Positions 13,401 through 27,083 of a stretch of 64,000 nt of DNA are shown here, piece by piece. This stretch comes from Clavelina lepadiformis (lineage: Eukaryota; Chordata; Ascidiacea; Aplousobranchia; Clavelinidae), in NCBI RefSeq assembly GCF_947623445.1, contig NC_135244.1, positions 806,001 to 870,000 of the forward strand. The letters are read 5' to 3'. The stretch's first letter is position 1; each line of letters begins with the position of its first letter. The translations under genes and the position numbers were made by a program. Under the pieces are notes generated by a model. That model was not told the origin of the DNA. It did not search any database and saw nothing but the letters and a program-made list of their open reading frames with translations.

Positions 13401-16400
13401 GTACATTTCGTCATTTAAAGAAATCGGTTGTTGACCTTCAAAGATTTGCCGCGTTTTATTGTTTGACCTCAATAAACGATTTTACCAACAATCTCACAGA
13501 ATTATTCACAGTGGCCAAGATATTAGCCAGTTTACAAGCGCATTGCTTAAAACTTACAAAAGCGATTCTTTGTCGCATCATTTTAAACTATCCAATTTCC
13601 TGTCCATAGAAACGAAGCCTTTAATTACGCAACAGAAGTGTTTTGATATTCCCAAAGCGCCATGGCTGGCAACGCTTTGCGCTTTTTGTGTGTTTATGCT
13701 GTAAATAAAAGAAATATTTTTATGTATTATCAAACATTGTTAGAAGAGGTTCCTAAATGTCGCTATTGTTAGTAATAAGGGTTTAATGCTCCTGCCTTGG
13801 TGGGGTACTTGTTTTCCCTGAATAGCGCACCTGGTCATTCGCTTGTAAGTTTGTGTTGGACTAATCCAATATTCTGGATTACTACATAGTTCAAAATCCT
13901 TTAGACATTTAGCTATAAATAGTCAAAAACGTCACGTTTGTTAATTTATTCTTTTTAGTACTTTGTGTATTCAGCATAAAACCATTTCTTGCTGCGTTGT
14001 CGTGAAAAAAATGCTTGACCGTAATTTGCTTCATTTGATTCTCAGGTCTGCCATCTCGCGGAAAACAAATCCTCAGAGTCGTCCACAAACGTCGCTATCA
14101 AGCGCCAGCGGATTTCTCAGCAACGGAAATCGACGTCAAAATCATCGGCTAACGTCACGAGCTACGTCATCGTGTGCTTCACAAACGAGCGTGAAGAAAT
14201 TGACCTTCACCCAGCCCGGGGTGGAAGTAGGTCCCAGTGACGCAAGAGATGACGTCATGCAGGAAATAGCAAACAAACCGCTCACCCACAATCCGTCCCT
14301 GGTTAAGGTGAGTTTAATGGTTCTAGGTCGGTTCAATCCATGGACGATCCAACCAACGCTTGTGGGTTGAATTTTCCAACCACCGGATGAACGATTAATC
14401 GCAAGTTAAATTAGTTTTATCTACTCAGTGTACATTATTTTTGCTTTGTGGTCGGTAACATGTAAACTCGAGCAAAATGAGTGAAAGAATAATTGGGTCG
14501 TTGTCATGAACTGTAGAGAGAATGTGTTTGATTAATAGATAAATAAACATTTAAACGCCTCTAAAATAATACTAATTTGTTTGTTTTGATCCGAAAAATT
14601 GCTGCTAAATTCTACAAATTTATTTCGAATCTTTAAATTTAGTCCCGCAGCGCCCCCGCGCGGAGCAGAACCGCCCCACACGCTCTCGCTCATCGCGTCA
14701 GCATTGGTTGTCGTTCTATGACGTCACTTAAGCATTCGCGGCCGTTACGAGATGGTTTGAAACGCGCTCAGACCGCTCGAGACAAATATGAGACAAAGGC
14801 AGGACCCTTTGCCAAGGTTAAGGTGAGAAAATCTTGAACTTGGTTGTGACTGAAAGTTTCGCCTATGTAGATAAAAATTATGACATCATTTTCTTATTAC
14901 GTCATGTTACCATGGACTCCGTCGTCTAGGTTTCCAGCTCGGATATGTGGGTGGTGTCCGACTCGACGCCGGCCTCGTATTTTAACGGAGATCTTCTTGG
15001 GGAGTTGGAAAACGAAGGAGCGAGGAAAACGGCAAATTGGGAAGAAGCTGCGGACTCTGTTCCCCGCGAGGAAAAGAAATCTCGACCGCGGTACGTTGGA
15101 GAAAAAAATTGCTCGACGGATATTTAAGTCATTGTTATATCATTGTTTCGTCGTACACTTTGTTTAAAATTTGTTGTGACATCACAATGACACAATAGTT
15201 TGTTAACATTTCTTGGTAATACTTTTCTCACTCTAGTTTTTACCGTAGTACTTTTACTGTAGTTTTAACTTAACGAGTTATTTTCCCTGATGTGCAAAAC
15301 ATCGATCTTTCTTTCAGATACGAGAGACAGCTTGGGGCGCCCCCACAGTTTGGACCCAGCCAGCAGTGGTACACTTTCGCCGGGAAAGACCCAACGAAAC
15401 AAAGACCCATTCTTACCTCGTTCGCAGGTTGTATGTTGTGGTTTAGGATTCTATACAACTTGTTCAGCGAATCTTCATCAGTCGTTATCTAGATCTCAGC
15501 AACTGTGACGATATAACTGCCAAGTTATTTGGTTGTAAACTGCTATATGTTGGTTCTCACACTTTTCCCAAGAGAATAAAAACAAAACGACTTTTTCGAT
15601 TTCTTAAATAAAATGCTGTAGATGAAAGTGCTTCATCAACAAAATTGTTCGCGTTTAACTTAATAAGTTGCAACAACATAAATTTTGTAAAAAATGTACA
15701 TTTTGTACAAATCTGATAAAATTCTTTGTCGACAACAACAAAACCATGTTATACACTTTAGTCCATTTTTTTGTATTTGATCAGTGTTATGTCATGTTTT
15801 ATTTGTCACATTAATATATTTATTAGACGTTCCGTTGTTGTTTTACAGACGACTCCGGGTCCGATTATTACAACATCGAGTCAAAAGTCAGTGAAAGGGT
15901 CCTGACTCAGCTACAAGCCAGTCCGGGAATGAGGATCGGAATAAACGGCCAAGTTGTATCAAAATCAATGAAGGTGAAAGAATGTGACGTATAGTTAAAT
16001 AATAAACTGCCAAGATTATTGTCAGTAGTCACAACAAACATCTGTTAAACATCTGCAGGGTGGTATTGGCAAATAATGACGATCACTTTGATATAAATAA
16101 GTTCTGTTTCATTGTGTGATACTCACCTGACGAATTGCTGTAATTGCAAAATATGCATGAACGTTGAATATAAAATATTTTACGCCGTAGGCTGGCGCAT
16201 GTCAGTCGCTAACAAATGACAACAAACTGTGCAGCGGTGACTTGTTCATTTATAGTTGAAAGAATTATTAAAAGGCTCCTCCCATACACGTGACCCAGCA
16301 CAGTTTGAATGATTTGTAAATTGTTGATAAAAGGTGACAAAGAAATCAGGAGAAAAAGAGAAAATCAAGGGAAGCGAGAAGGGAAGTGAATCAGAAGACG

Positions 16401-19400
16401 ACGGTTACAGCGGAAGTAACAAGTAAGTGTTCGATATTTTCCCCAATGAATTTATGCCGCGGCTAGCATCGCCCGAGCCCCTATATTCGTATTATCTTGT
16501 ACTGAGAGCTTTGAACCTTGACCTCATCTTTTGATAAGAAGGAATTCAGCTACATTGGTCCTGCGCTATTGTTTCATCATAAACCTCATTCAGGCAGGAG
16601 TCTAAAAACGAGGATGACGAAATTAAGTCCGATTCGAAATCTTCTCAAAATGATGACGATAAGGAATTCCGCAATTCTTCTGACCAGGATAATATCTCCA
16701 ACCATGACGTCATCACCAACGAAGAGGAGGACCGCCACTTCAGTCTATTACGTTACATCGGCGTTCCTAGAGGAGAAAACCCTTACGTCACGCATACGTC
16801 ATCGGAAGCAACTTCGACATCCGGTGACGTCGTATCTCTATTCAAAAGCGTTTGCAAGAACGGGAAAGCGTCGGTGGCGACGGAGGAGGGCGACGAAGCG
16901 GTGTGGAAGATTCTAGAAGGGACATCATCAACGCTGTGGTTGAACAAGCAGCGATGGCGGGAGCTGAGGGAGGAGATGGTTCGGAGGAAGGCGAAGAGGA
17001 TCGCGCTCCACGACGCTCCAGGACCCCTGTCGTGGAGGGATCAACTGAAGAAGATGGGAGGAAGGGTTGTGGAGGGAAAGATAAAAGAGGAGGAATCCGA
17101 CCAGAAGGTGATGAAATGATAGAGCGCTATCCTGGCTGGCAACAAAATGTTGGAGTTGCGACTCATTCGTGGAATTAATACAAGAGTCAAAACAGCAGCT
17201 AGGACGTCAACCAGAAGTTTTATTCGATGTTACAAATATTTATCGTCTTTATCATTGTAATAATTTTTCTGCTAAATAAATCATGTAATTGATATATCCT
17301 AATCTGATATAAATCTTTTAATTTTATCGTGCACCCAATGCTAAAGTATTAATGAACCGATTGCCTATTTTTTACGTAAATTTGTTTTCAGGGCACTAAT
17401 ACGTCAGTTCCTGTCATTTTCCACAAGTTGATGGATTTTGACCATCTCCCCCCAGGCTTTGTTCACGTGACTGCAAACGGATACAGGCCGCACTCAAGTG
17501 TGACGAACGTTGACCGAGACTTAGACCTTTCACCTCCTTCCAAAGGATTTCAACCGTCAGTGGGCGCTTCACCGAGAACTGTGAAGTAAGATGATAGAAT
17601 AAGTTCATGTAAACTTTGCAAAACTGATATTAATAAGCGCATGACGTTTTATGAATTTGACCGTCACAATGACATCACAAATCACATTAAACGTCACAAT
17701 ATCAAAAAGCACATTAAACGTGAACTATTACTTAAAGATAAACGTTATTGTGATACTTCGAAAGTTTTGTGAATATTATATTCATTATCATGTTCACTCA
17801 ACATCAAAATAAGAAATATTCCTAAAGTGAAAGTAAAAAAAAATGAATGCATCTAACAGATCTGCTCACGTGACTGGGACCGATCACGTGACGGCATTCC
17901 CTCCTCGGCCCTTCACCTCCCACTTTGAACTTCGCAAAAGTGCAGGTGGAAACAGAGATTCAAAAAGTGAACTTGAACTTGCGGATCTATTGCGCGTTGC
18001 TCGCGATTCTCTACCGTTGCCAAGCAACAAGAGCATCATCATTTCAAATAACAAAGGTACAAATCGACTATAAACAGATGGCTTATGTTACGTCATACAT
18101 GCGTGAGATAATCAAAACGTCATCATTCACAGTTGAAGGCGACGCGAAATTGGATGACGTCAGCAATGAAGAGCTGGAAGCGTTGCGTGAGGAGGCGACG
18201 AACAACATGAAGATGATGGGAGGCGAGGAAGTAACAGAAAAACGGAGATCGGATCCGGGAGATGAAAATGAGGCGGAAAAAACTCACAGGTGCCAGGAGC
18301 TCTGTCAATTGTTAATCCTTTCATCGATTTATGTTAGCACGCGAGTTCATGATTCGAAAATCCTGGAATCGATTGCCAACATTTTTTGCTGCAGGCGAAA
18401 ACCTGAGCGCACAGTTACGTTGAACAGCCTCCCAATGAAGGCGGAAGCGACAATCGCGACAGTCGACATCAGACCATCGGTGCCAAAGTAAGTCCACTCT
18501 AGGGGGGGGGGGGGGGGCGCAGCTGTGTGTCAGATAAAAAATTTAGTTCGAGATTTATCTTTGAACATTTTTGCTTGCAAAGGTCATCAATGCCCGTGGG
18601 TAGCCTGAACCTTAAGGCATTGAGCGAGAGTTGCAACATTTCTAACGGAACGAACCCGCCATCACCACCGGTAAGACGATGAAAAAGCGGTTTCTTGATT
18701 TCAGGGATAATAATCTTTAATCATTTTCGATTTGTATATCAGCTTCGCATCGCCATGGCCACCAACTCGTCCGGGACTCCCCCTAACAGCGTAATAAACG
18801 GGACACGAGCTGGAATGTCAGCGCCAGCAAATTCTCCCAAAACGTCCCCTCATCATGCGGCTTATTTCAAAAGAAGTCCCCGAGTTGAAAGTCACACCCA
18901 TCCATCCTATGACCAGAACCACACAGCACGACAGAGCACGAAGTCTGGCTCATGGGTGACTCGATCTCCTGGGAGTTCCCCTAGAAGCAACCTCATTCAT
19001 TTAAATAATGGTGAGTATATGCGGACGCGCCACTTTTAAAAAATGATGAGTGGAAATACGACGTTTTAGGTTTCCGGATTTACTTAAAGCTTACTTAACT
19101 TAACTTAACTTAACTTAATTTACTGAACAGCTGTTTTTAAACTTTAAGTTTTGGATAGCACATTGTCGTTGTCTTACGTGACCATGGAATATTGACTAGC
19201 CTTTGTGACATATTAATTCGTCATTCCAGGTTCTAGTTTGCCTCGGAAATCATCGGGCCGTGCATCAGGCGGCTTCATGGCGTCGCCTTTAACAGGAAGA
19301 CCGGCGAACAAACACCGTATGAATGGCGGAAAGTTGTCGAGCCCAAACGACAAAGTTCTTCGCGCGAATATCCAAATCGATCGCAGCAAAACTGAACCTC

Positions 19401-20966
19401 ACGATCACGTGAGCCAGGCCGGGTTCATCCAAATATCTCGCTCCCTGCGCGTCCCTCCTCAAAAGCCCTCCTCCGAAGCGGCCGGGACGGGGAGCAAGGT
19501 GTATGACAGCTACATGCGCGAGCTCAATTCGCGCGAAGGCTCTGGGAAGAAAGGATTCAGCGTTAACCCTCTCATGGGAAAAAGTCTGGGAGGAACGCCC
19601 GGGAAGGTGGCCCCTGACCGGACGAACTTTCCAACACCCAGCCAAGGCGGCTCAAATGTGACGACGTTGACAGGAAAGTACCAAAGTTTTAGCGCACTTC
19701 CAGTACGACGCTCCGGGCAACTGGGTGAAAGAGAGCAAGCAATTAATAAAGATGCAGGAGCCCTGCAAGGTATCAGAAGCAATGTCCCAAGCTCCGTTCT
19801 TCCTCTAGGACTTCAGGGAGATCCTGTCCGCCTTAACCTGGATAAGAACATCCACGTCATCTACAGAGATCTCGGTATCCCAAAGAAGAGCAGCAGAAGT
19901 TCGCTTTCAGGATCAGCAATACAATCTAGAACGTCTTTCGAAGCTGCAGATGGCGGTGGAAAAACCGCTGGCGTGAAATCCCACCCCAATTCTGCGAAAT
20001 CGCGGGCATCTACACGTTCTCTTTTCCGCGACGATAGATCTCTCGTCCTCAGCATCCCAACAGCTGCCCCCACTCCGGATCTAGATAACCACGTCAATGA
20101 TATAACATGCGATCAACACAATGGAGAAGAAATAACTAATCTCGAATTAGAAGCGACACTTGCATCAAACAGTGAAGTTAAAATAGAACCGGTCTTGAAC
20201 GAAAGCAAAGTCATCGACGATCCATTGGAAGAAGAGGAAACAAATCCACGGGACGCACCGGAAAAGCAAACGCGAGCATCTCATGAGGTGGTGGACTCAG
20301 GAACACAATGGAGCCCGCATGAGGCCATTCACCGCGCCACTGGTGAGTTGCATAGAAACGCTCTCGCTTTTTTTGTCAATCTATTTCGGAATCTGGCCAA
20401 GTCCATATCAATTCAGTTTCTATATTTAATCTATGTCATAAGCTTGGAGATATTATGAACAGATATTGTTGCATTTTCTTCCGACGATTACAGGTATAAG
20501 TCCGGATCGTGCAGACGAAGAGGAAAGCAAACACTTGAAAGAAACCAACAATGATAAAATCCCGGATGTAGAGACAGCACCGTCTGATGATCAACATGCG
20601 CTGGAGATAAAAGAATCAATCAAAAATGATTCAGCGGAAAATTTTCATCCGGAGAAGAATGATTTTGGTGATAAGTGCGACGTTACTTTAGAAGCTCCTT
20701 TGAAGCCTGACTCCGACATCAAGATGAACGAAGATAAAAAAGTTGATGCAGAAGCAAAGGAAGAAACTGAAAAAAAAGATCTAGAGGACGCTAAAAACAT
20801 TGAGGAAGAAGAGGAGGAGGACACACAACGTGTGCAGAGAAGCATGTCAGACAGTCATCTCAACAACATGGATGCAGCAGCTGGAGAAAGGGATGTTCCA
20901 AATGATGAAGATCTCGCAGTGAGAGGTGTAACCAAGGTAACCGTGAACATACCTGACAAAACCTAA
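10410..20966 (+). CDS. Large Ser/Glu/Lys-rich protein, 17 exons (about 1440 aa), unrecognised
   Basis: The inferred exons are 10410-10520, 12317-12504, 14046-14307, 14643-14822, 14930-15090, 15318-15427, 15849-15973, 16334-16422, 16594-17107, 17392-17585, 17860-18056, 18133-18289, 18395-18487, 18583-18670, 18743-19010, 19230-20342 and 20494-20966. Their summed length is 4323 nt (1440 codons plus stop) and every junction keeps phase, which strongly supports one transcript. The protein is mostly low-complexity: basic Ser/Arg-rich early exons, an acidic then Trp/Arg-rich helical part in exon 9 (WRELREEMVRRKAKR), a Ser/Pro/Gly-rich exon 16 of 371 codons, and a very acidic Glu/Lys tail. I see no signal peptide, membrane segment or known catalytic motif. 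An intracellular scaffold or cytoskeletal role would fit but is a guess. The first exon and the 16334 acceptor (poor pyrimidine tract) are the least certain. Exon 6 could instead end at 15430, also in phase. Confidence 0.7.
12505..14045. other. Long intron 2 of the large unrecognised gene
   Basis: This 1.54-kb interval separates two phase-matched exons. It contains two short open frames (13045-13287, 13459-13704) with no recognisable motif and no good splice context, and a run of TAACCTAA-like repeats near 12744. I see no independent gene in it. Confidence 0.5.
18502..18517 (+). repeat. G16 homopolymer in an intron
   Basis: A run of 16 guanines begins 14 bp after the splice donor at 18488 in intron 13 of the large Ser/Glu-rich gene. 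Such runs can form G-quadruplexes in RNA and are also error-prone in sequencing, so the exact length is uncertain. Confidence 0.9.
19090..19122 (+). repeat. Short tandem repeat (ACTTA)n
   Basis: About five copies of a 5-bp unit (ACTTA) lie in the intron between exons 15 and 16 of the large Ser/Glu-rich gene. Confidence 0.8.
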
Positions 20967-22257
20967 TCCAACCGAGATTGTTTAGGGATTTCAATTGTAA
21001 TGTTGCTGATGGAGGGTTGGAGCTGGATTGAATTATTTTCAGAGATATCTGCTGTACAGCAGCTAACAGAGTCATTCACTGACACAAGAACTGAAACGGT
21101 TTATATTAAAAATTATCGTTAACGCTGTTCGCGTAAACGTCTACCTAATTGTACGACGTGTACTGTCCCATAGCTATATTGTTTTCCAGAAGGCTTTGTT
21201 GCAATTCCAGAAAGGCCACAACAAGTTCTTTGTGTGATATAGGCGATGGGTATTGTTCTATAAGCGCCTAATATTTCCAAGCGATGTACTGGAAGTTTAA
21301 TTTATTGCTTTTACCACAAATGCACTTTGATTACGACGCACTTAGCAACTCTTTTGTTGATGTTATAATTGTAACTTAATAAATTCCTTTGATATTGCGC
21401 ATAGACTTTAAAAATTTGAGATAACAGTTTAGATGAAGAATGAGACAAGACAAAATGCTAATAGTAATAGAGTGGTGGTGTGTAGTGCAGTAATAGTAAT
21501 AGTGAGTAAAAAATACACCCAATCAGATTTTGTAGAGCTGAATACACCACCTAAAGGCCTACCGTGACAGCAATAACTAACCGTCAGCGGAAATTAGAAC
21601 AATTCACTTATTGTGTGTTAAACTGTGCACTTCTGGTGTGCAGCACGTGATTGCTATATTCACGACGACGTCACCAACATGAATGAATATTTTCACCAAC
21701 CAATGAATATTTTAACTTTCTTAGACAAGAAACAAACGTACCCTGTATAATGGATAAAATTATATACAATAGATCAACAAGTTTTATGACCAAATCAAAC
21801 CGCCTTCAAAGTATGACTGCGGTTCAGTGTAGATTTATAAACGTGAAAATAGGGAATACTTCGATTAAAAATTAAATTCCGTAATCCAAGATTGAAACCG
21901 TTAAGAAAACGTAGAGGTTTTGTTGCAACTATTTATATTAAGTTATACTTGAAAGGACCAGTTGGCTTTATTGCAACGAATGTGGTAAGTCAATGTCAAG
22001 TATACGTTTTCCAGTTTCGATTTACTAATTAAATTTGGCGGGAAAAAGACAACGATGTTACGAAAGTGTCTCTGGTGAGTGTTGAGCAAATCGAATCAAC
22101 TTGTGTAGGTTTTCTTTGTCTTTTTAGGTTTTTGTTGTATCTAAAATAAAGTGAATTCTTAAGTCGAACAAACTCTTCTCTGCGATATGCTCGCACTCAC
22201 AGCAGCACGAGCACCCTAAGATATAAAACTGTAGTATTTTGAATCTCTCTCACTTTT
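20967..22257. other. Convergent intergenic region with 3' UTRs
   Basis: This is the space between the stop codons of two convergent genes. It has a plus-strand AATAAA at 21378-21383 for the large Ser/Glu-rich gene and a minus-strand candidate (TTTATT at 21967-21972) for the adhesion GPCR. An imperfect AGTAAT-rich patch lies near 21460-21510. No other gene is supported. Confidence 0.5.
21378..21383 (+). terminator. Candidate poly(A) signal, large unrecognised gene
   Basis: This is an AATAAA hexamer 412 bp after the stop codon at 20966 and the first canonical hexamer downstream on this strand. Confidence 0.4.
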
Positions 22258-25200
22258 CTATTTGCTGCAACCGATGATGGTCGTTGGCGTGAGCTTAACA
22301 AAAGTTTCCTGAATACTTTCTCGGATTGCTTTCTTTCGTCCAATGGCAACAATGAAAAGTGAAAAACCTGACGTAATAAAACATTATCATGTGAGAAAAT
22401 GAAAACAGATTTAAAAATAGAAAATAAAACATATATATATATACATAGATATACATTTAGCTACACCTGTTTTTCCTAAGTTGGTCACGGTTTTTAACGG
22501 ATGGCTACCAGGATGGTGGTCACTTGTAATTGTAATAAAACCCACTAAGAACCACATAAACTTACCCTGCAGTGAGTTGAAGATGGTGAATATATAAGCA
22601 AATGCAAGGCTCACATCACTACTGTTAAAGATTAGGAATCCGAATATCCAGGTGATGCCGAACATCACAAACAAAATGACAGAGAACTTTAAACGTCGTT
22701 TCGCTTCTTTGTATTGTTGTTTATTTTTATTACGAGTAACCTATATATATTTATGCACATTTAACCTATATTTATAATTAAAATCGTTATAGAATAACTA
22801 TACATAGGTTTTGGGTTCACTTAGCAGATTTCAATATTTTTGGACAACAACAACGTTTTAGCAGTTTTAAGCCTCAAAGACTCACCTTTTCTCCAGGTCT
22901 CTTTTTCGAGAAAAAGCTGATGACTGACCAAAGATAAAGCAATAAGTTGCAGGATAAAACAATCGCAGCCGGGATTATCACCAAGTACAACATCATGTCG
23001 GGAACTATCCAGCATCTTGTAAGAATATTCCATCGATCATATTTAATAACGTAAACGTCGCAATGAAACTTTCCAATATTATAACGTTGTCGCTCACAAC
23101 AGAAATTAGTTAGTTTACATAAAAGCAGCCTATAGTGTGAATTTGTGCGAACTCTTATTGTCGAAACGTTATTTGTTCACTTTTCATGTAATAGGTGTTA
23201 TTTGTATGCTGCAATAAATTTCAATGCTAGGAATGATTAATTATCGACTAACCTAAATTTTCCTTCTATTGTTGTTATCTTCTTAGTGGTGACATCGTTA
23301 ACTTGACCTGCGTACCACTGTGGTTTGAGTGTGGCGACCAACCCAACTAGAACAACTGGCAACCCCCAGCCAAGGCATAAAAATGATATTACGAACTTTT
23401 TGGAGGAGAAAGTTGTCTTGAAATGTATAGGCTGAAGAGTAAATTAATATAAAGCAAGTTGAAACAAAATTAATTTGAAATATCCAAGCAAACCAAGGTT
23501 TTGACAAGATCGTTGTTCGTCACAAACTGCTGTTTTACAAGTAAAGGATTGATCACATTTATAATGGAAATGAAAACAGGAACAGCTTGAGCAAACATCC
23601 ATAAAAATGCGCTGATCAGTGCAAAGTGAAGAGTTCCTGCCACTGCTTTGCACTTCCCCTCATCCGATCTTACTCCTGGAATTTCACTGATCAGGATTAA
23701 AATGTTGAGGAGGAAAAGAGAAAACGAAAGATTCAACATCACAAACTTTGTGCTTTGTCTCATCTGAACTTTGACAGATTTCCTGCAAGAAAATTAACTT
23801 GGGTAAATGTATTGTTAAAATAAGACATCAGGTGGTAAATACAAACCATGTGATGAGTAGAGCAATGATCGTCAACAAGCTTGCAATTCCTGATATTGAA
23901 CAACCAACATAGGTAAGAATATCAAGTCCTCTGTTGTCAGTGATATTACCAAATGCCTAGAGATACAGTAGATACATTAGTTAAATTAATACAAAATCAT
24001 TGGAAAATTATTTTATGAAGAGGTTTGCTCACGAAAAGGGATGCAAAGTTGGTCAGATGATTGCACTCGCAACGCAACAATTGCTCTGATGAAGATAACT
24101 TGGTGCAACCTTCTGAGGACCAATAAGATCCATCTTCAACCCAAAATCCACAAAACCAAAGACGATGAACCAAAGACAGATGGCATTTGAAGACTCTAAT
24201 ACAGGAAAGAGGAGACGAAGATGCAGAACGTATTCATATGATAGTTGCCCGCTGATTTCAAAAGGTGAAATTTTTAACTGACAAGTACTTTTAAAATGTT
24301 ATTTACATGGAGAACTGATATTAGAAGCACGCGTGTAAGTAATGACGTCACCTCATTCATTTCAAAGGAAATTTGAATCTTTTCAGTAAAATTTTCTGTG
24401 GTATTTTCAGGATCCAAAATTGTTGCAGAAAGTATGACATAAGAATTTACAATTGATTTTTCAAAACCATGTTTATCTTTGATTTTATTCATTGATGAGT
24501 TTGCATTAAACAAACTGTCACCGAGAAAGCTATAAAAGCTAACCTTTCCGTCTGTACAAATAAATGCTGATGTAACCATTTAGATTTAAACCAAGCACAA
24601 AAAATTTAAATTTTTAGAAAAATTGTCAACCTTCAGTAAACACCAAGTCACCTTTGCTTTTATCAATAATTTGATAGGGAACAAAAATTGATGTTTGGTT
24701 TATAATTTTGTCTTCAAAGTAGAGTGAAAAACTGTAATTACTAAAGAATTTTCCTGTATTGGGTTGAAAGGCGGCTCTCAATCCAACTCCAAAACCATGA
24801 TCTGTTCCGCATTGAATATAAAACACCAAGTAAATCAAGCATTGTCTTTACAATTGAACCATAATGGAATTAAAACATTTGAAATAAAATCAAAACGTGG
24901 AATATAAGGAATGTAATTTTCAGCCAAGACTCAATAACAACCAACACAACCTTTATCTGACGAGTTTGCTTCTGGTAAGTTTACAACAGCCACGAAAATA
25001 TTTGGTGTCGTTGCATTAAATACTTCTCCGTCACTCACGTTCACTTTTTGAGCAACCTGGTCCAGTATTCTGAGTAGTCTACAAACAAACATTTGTCTGA
25101 TTGATTCATCAAAAAATATATTATATAACGATGCAAGTAGAGCTACGACACACAAATCGTCGACTCGACCTCATTGTTATTTTCTTGGTCAAGTTATTTG

Positions 25201-27083
25201 TTGACGCAGCTAAATTTCCGACAGCTTTCACGTATTTAGAAGAATTCTGCAACAGATTAAAAATACGTAAAAAGCGAATTATATGTACAGAGTAGCATTA
25301 TTCCAGATCCTACGCAAATGCTCAAAATTCGATTTCTAATTTATGCTTTCACAAAGACCTCTTTAGTTATTGATGTTGCCGCCGAAACAACTGATTCAAA
25401 ATAAGTGAATGTGCAGTTCTTGAAATTGCAGGCAGCTGATTTAACAAAAAGCTCCGTAATTAATGAAGCGGAATTTGATTCAGTTATTGAAACATTCGAT
25501 TCCATATTGCCGCCGATTTCCAACTTCCGGTTTCCCAAACTATACTGACTAACGTTTTCTAAATTTCCTTGAAAATGCGTTGAGTTTATTGATTAGATTT
25601 GATACAACGAAATAGAAATTCAACGTTGTGATATTAATTTCAACCAAGTACGTTTAATCTGCAAAATTTTCTTATATGTTATGAGACTTACTGCGAAATT
25701 TTATTTCATCCAAAATAACAACAACTTCATGCCCCGTAATATGAAATATGAAAGTGCCACCATTTACCAAAATTTTCACTTCTTTCCAAGAACGCTGCTG
25801 CTTTTTTGCTTCCCAAATTACTTCCCTAAAAGTGATTGAAATATTTGCCTGAGGTTTGAAGCAGATATCCAGTTTTACTTGATGTAATGCGTAGATAGAA
25901 AGGTTGCAACATGATTTTAATATGAAAACATGAGCTACGGTCATATTTTGGAAAATTGTCAACTCACTCATTTTCGGAATTTGTTTTCTTTAACTGGAAA
26001 AAACCAACCAAATCAGAAATGTAATTTGGGTCATCCGTCGATATTCGGTAATAAAAACTCAACTCCATTGTCTCATTTGATTTCAGTTTAATTGTCAAAG
26101 TTGCCGGAGTCCCAGTTAACCATTTTCCAATGAAACTTGCTGAAAAATGTATGAAAATGAAAAAAATGTAAAAACAAAAGGCACACGGAAATGAGATTGT
26201 AATATTTGTCTTCGGACTGAGAAAAGGAAGGAAGTCTTGAACTTGTAAATATTTTCTCTGCGTCAAACTCCAGTTACCGCGCAGCTTGTTTGTATGCATC
26301 GTCCGAGGAGTATTAATGTTTGTTTTGTTTCTTTTTGCTTGGATGGTTTGTTGGCTGCACGTATAATTTAACCCAAAACTGTAACATTTTCCCGAGCCAC
26401 AGAGGATTTGAACGGTCATCCCTGCCTTGTCCGATGACATCCTACGTAGTGCAACGATGACGTAGCCAAGCTTCTAACCCGTTTTGCTTACTTGCAATTC
26501 CGACACACTTCACTGATCGCACTAAAGAATCATAAAATTGGTACCAGAAAATTAACTCACTACCGGCTGCTGCAAGTTCAGAATAGTTGTTATACCGGTC
26601 CCATCCATCATTCTTGTATCCACAGAACGGGTCATCATCGTTTTCAAATCCGCAATAACCTACAGAAAAGCAGCAGATTATGAAAACAATATTGCAACAT
26701 GAAAGGTCAAGTTGAAAGTTAAGGAGTAAACTATATAGTAATGTGTAATAAATTATTAGAATTAAAAATTCAAACAAGTATGTCCCTATCCTTACCCAAT
26801 GCTAATACCAACACCCATATGACTGATCTAAACACGATAACTGAAGTACTATTTTGCGCAACGTAAGGTAAAGAGTTAATTCTCTGTTAAACGGTTTTTC
26901 ATAATACCAAGTGGTTAACAGTTATCGCCCAAAGTCTTTTTCAAATACAGTATTCCGTTTATGACGGCAATAATGACGTAAGAGCACAAAATCAGTAGCC
27001 GTGACCGGTGACATACGATCTAGATGAGACAAAAAAAGACCTCACTCACACGACTGAGCTTGAGTCGATGAAGTAAAAAACAT
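22258..27083 (-). CDS. Adhesion G protein-coupled receptor with MAM domain (about 820 aa)
   Basis: The inferred exons, in transcript order, are 27083-27050, 26840-26796, 26659-26561, 26139-25968, 25825-25692, 25567-25359, 25246-25170, 25078-24951, 24801-24652, 24551-24352, 24195-24033, 23956-23847, 23782-23539, 23431-23253, 23129-22886, 22740-22566 and 22367-22258. All junctions keep phase except exon 10 to 11, which I could not resolve. Exons 1-2 encode a signal peptide (hydrophobic core VIWVLVLALG). Exons 3-5 form a MAM domain, opening with CGFENDDDPFCGY and closing with VVVILDEIKF. Exons 6-10 are an N-glycan-rich GAIN region. Exon 11 carries the GPS (FCGFW...W...GC...C.CNHLTNFASLF) with the HL/T autocleavage site. 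Exons 12-17 encode seven membrane helices, including ITWIFGFLIF and FNSLQGF in helices 6-7. The predicted role is a self-cleaving surface receptor sensing an extracellular ligand through its MAM domain. The gene is convergent with the large Ser/Glu-rich gene. The subfamily is not assigned. Confidence 0.85.

Noticed and set aside
18078-18132. Apparent frameshift between exons 11 and 12 of the large gene
   Set aside because: Resolved by a 76-nt intron, 18057-18132, whose acceptor restores frame exactly. No frameshift is needed.
25834-25967. Reading frame continuing the MAM domain through a TGA at 25964
   Set aside because: A donor at 25967 and an acceptor just before 25825 join in phase and give a better MAM alignment. 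The intervening frame is intronic.
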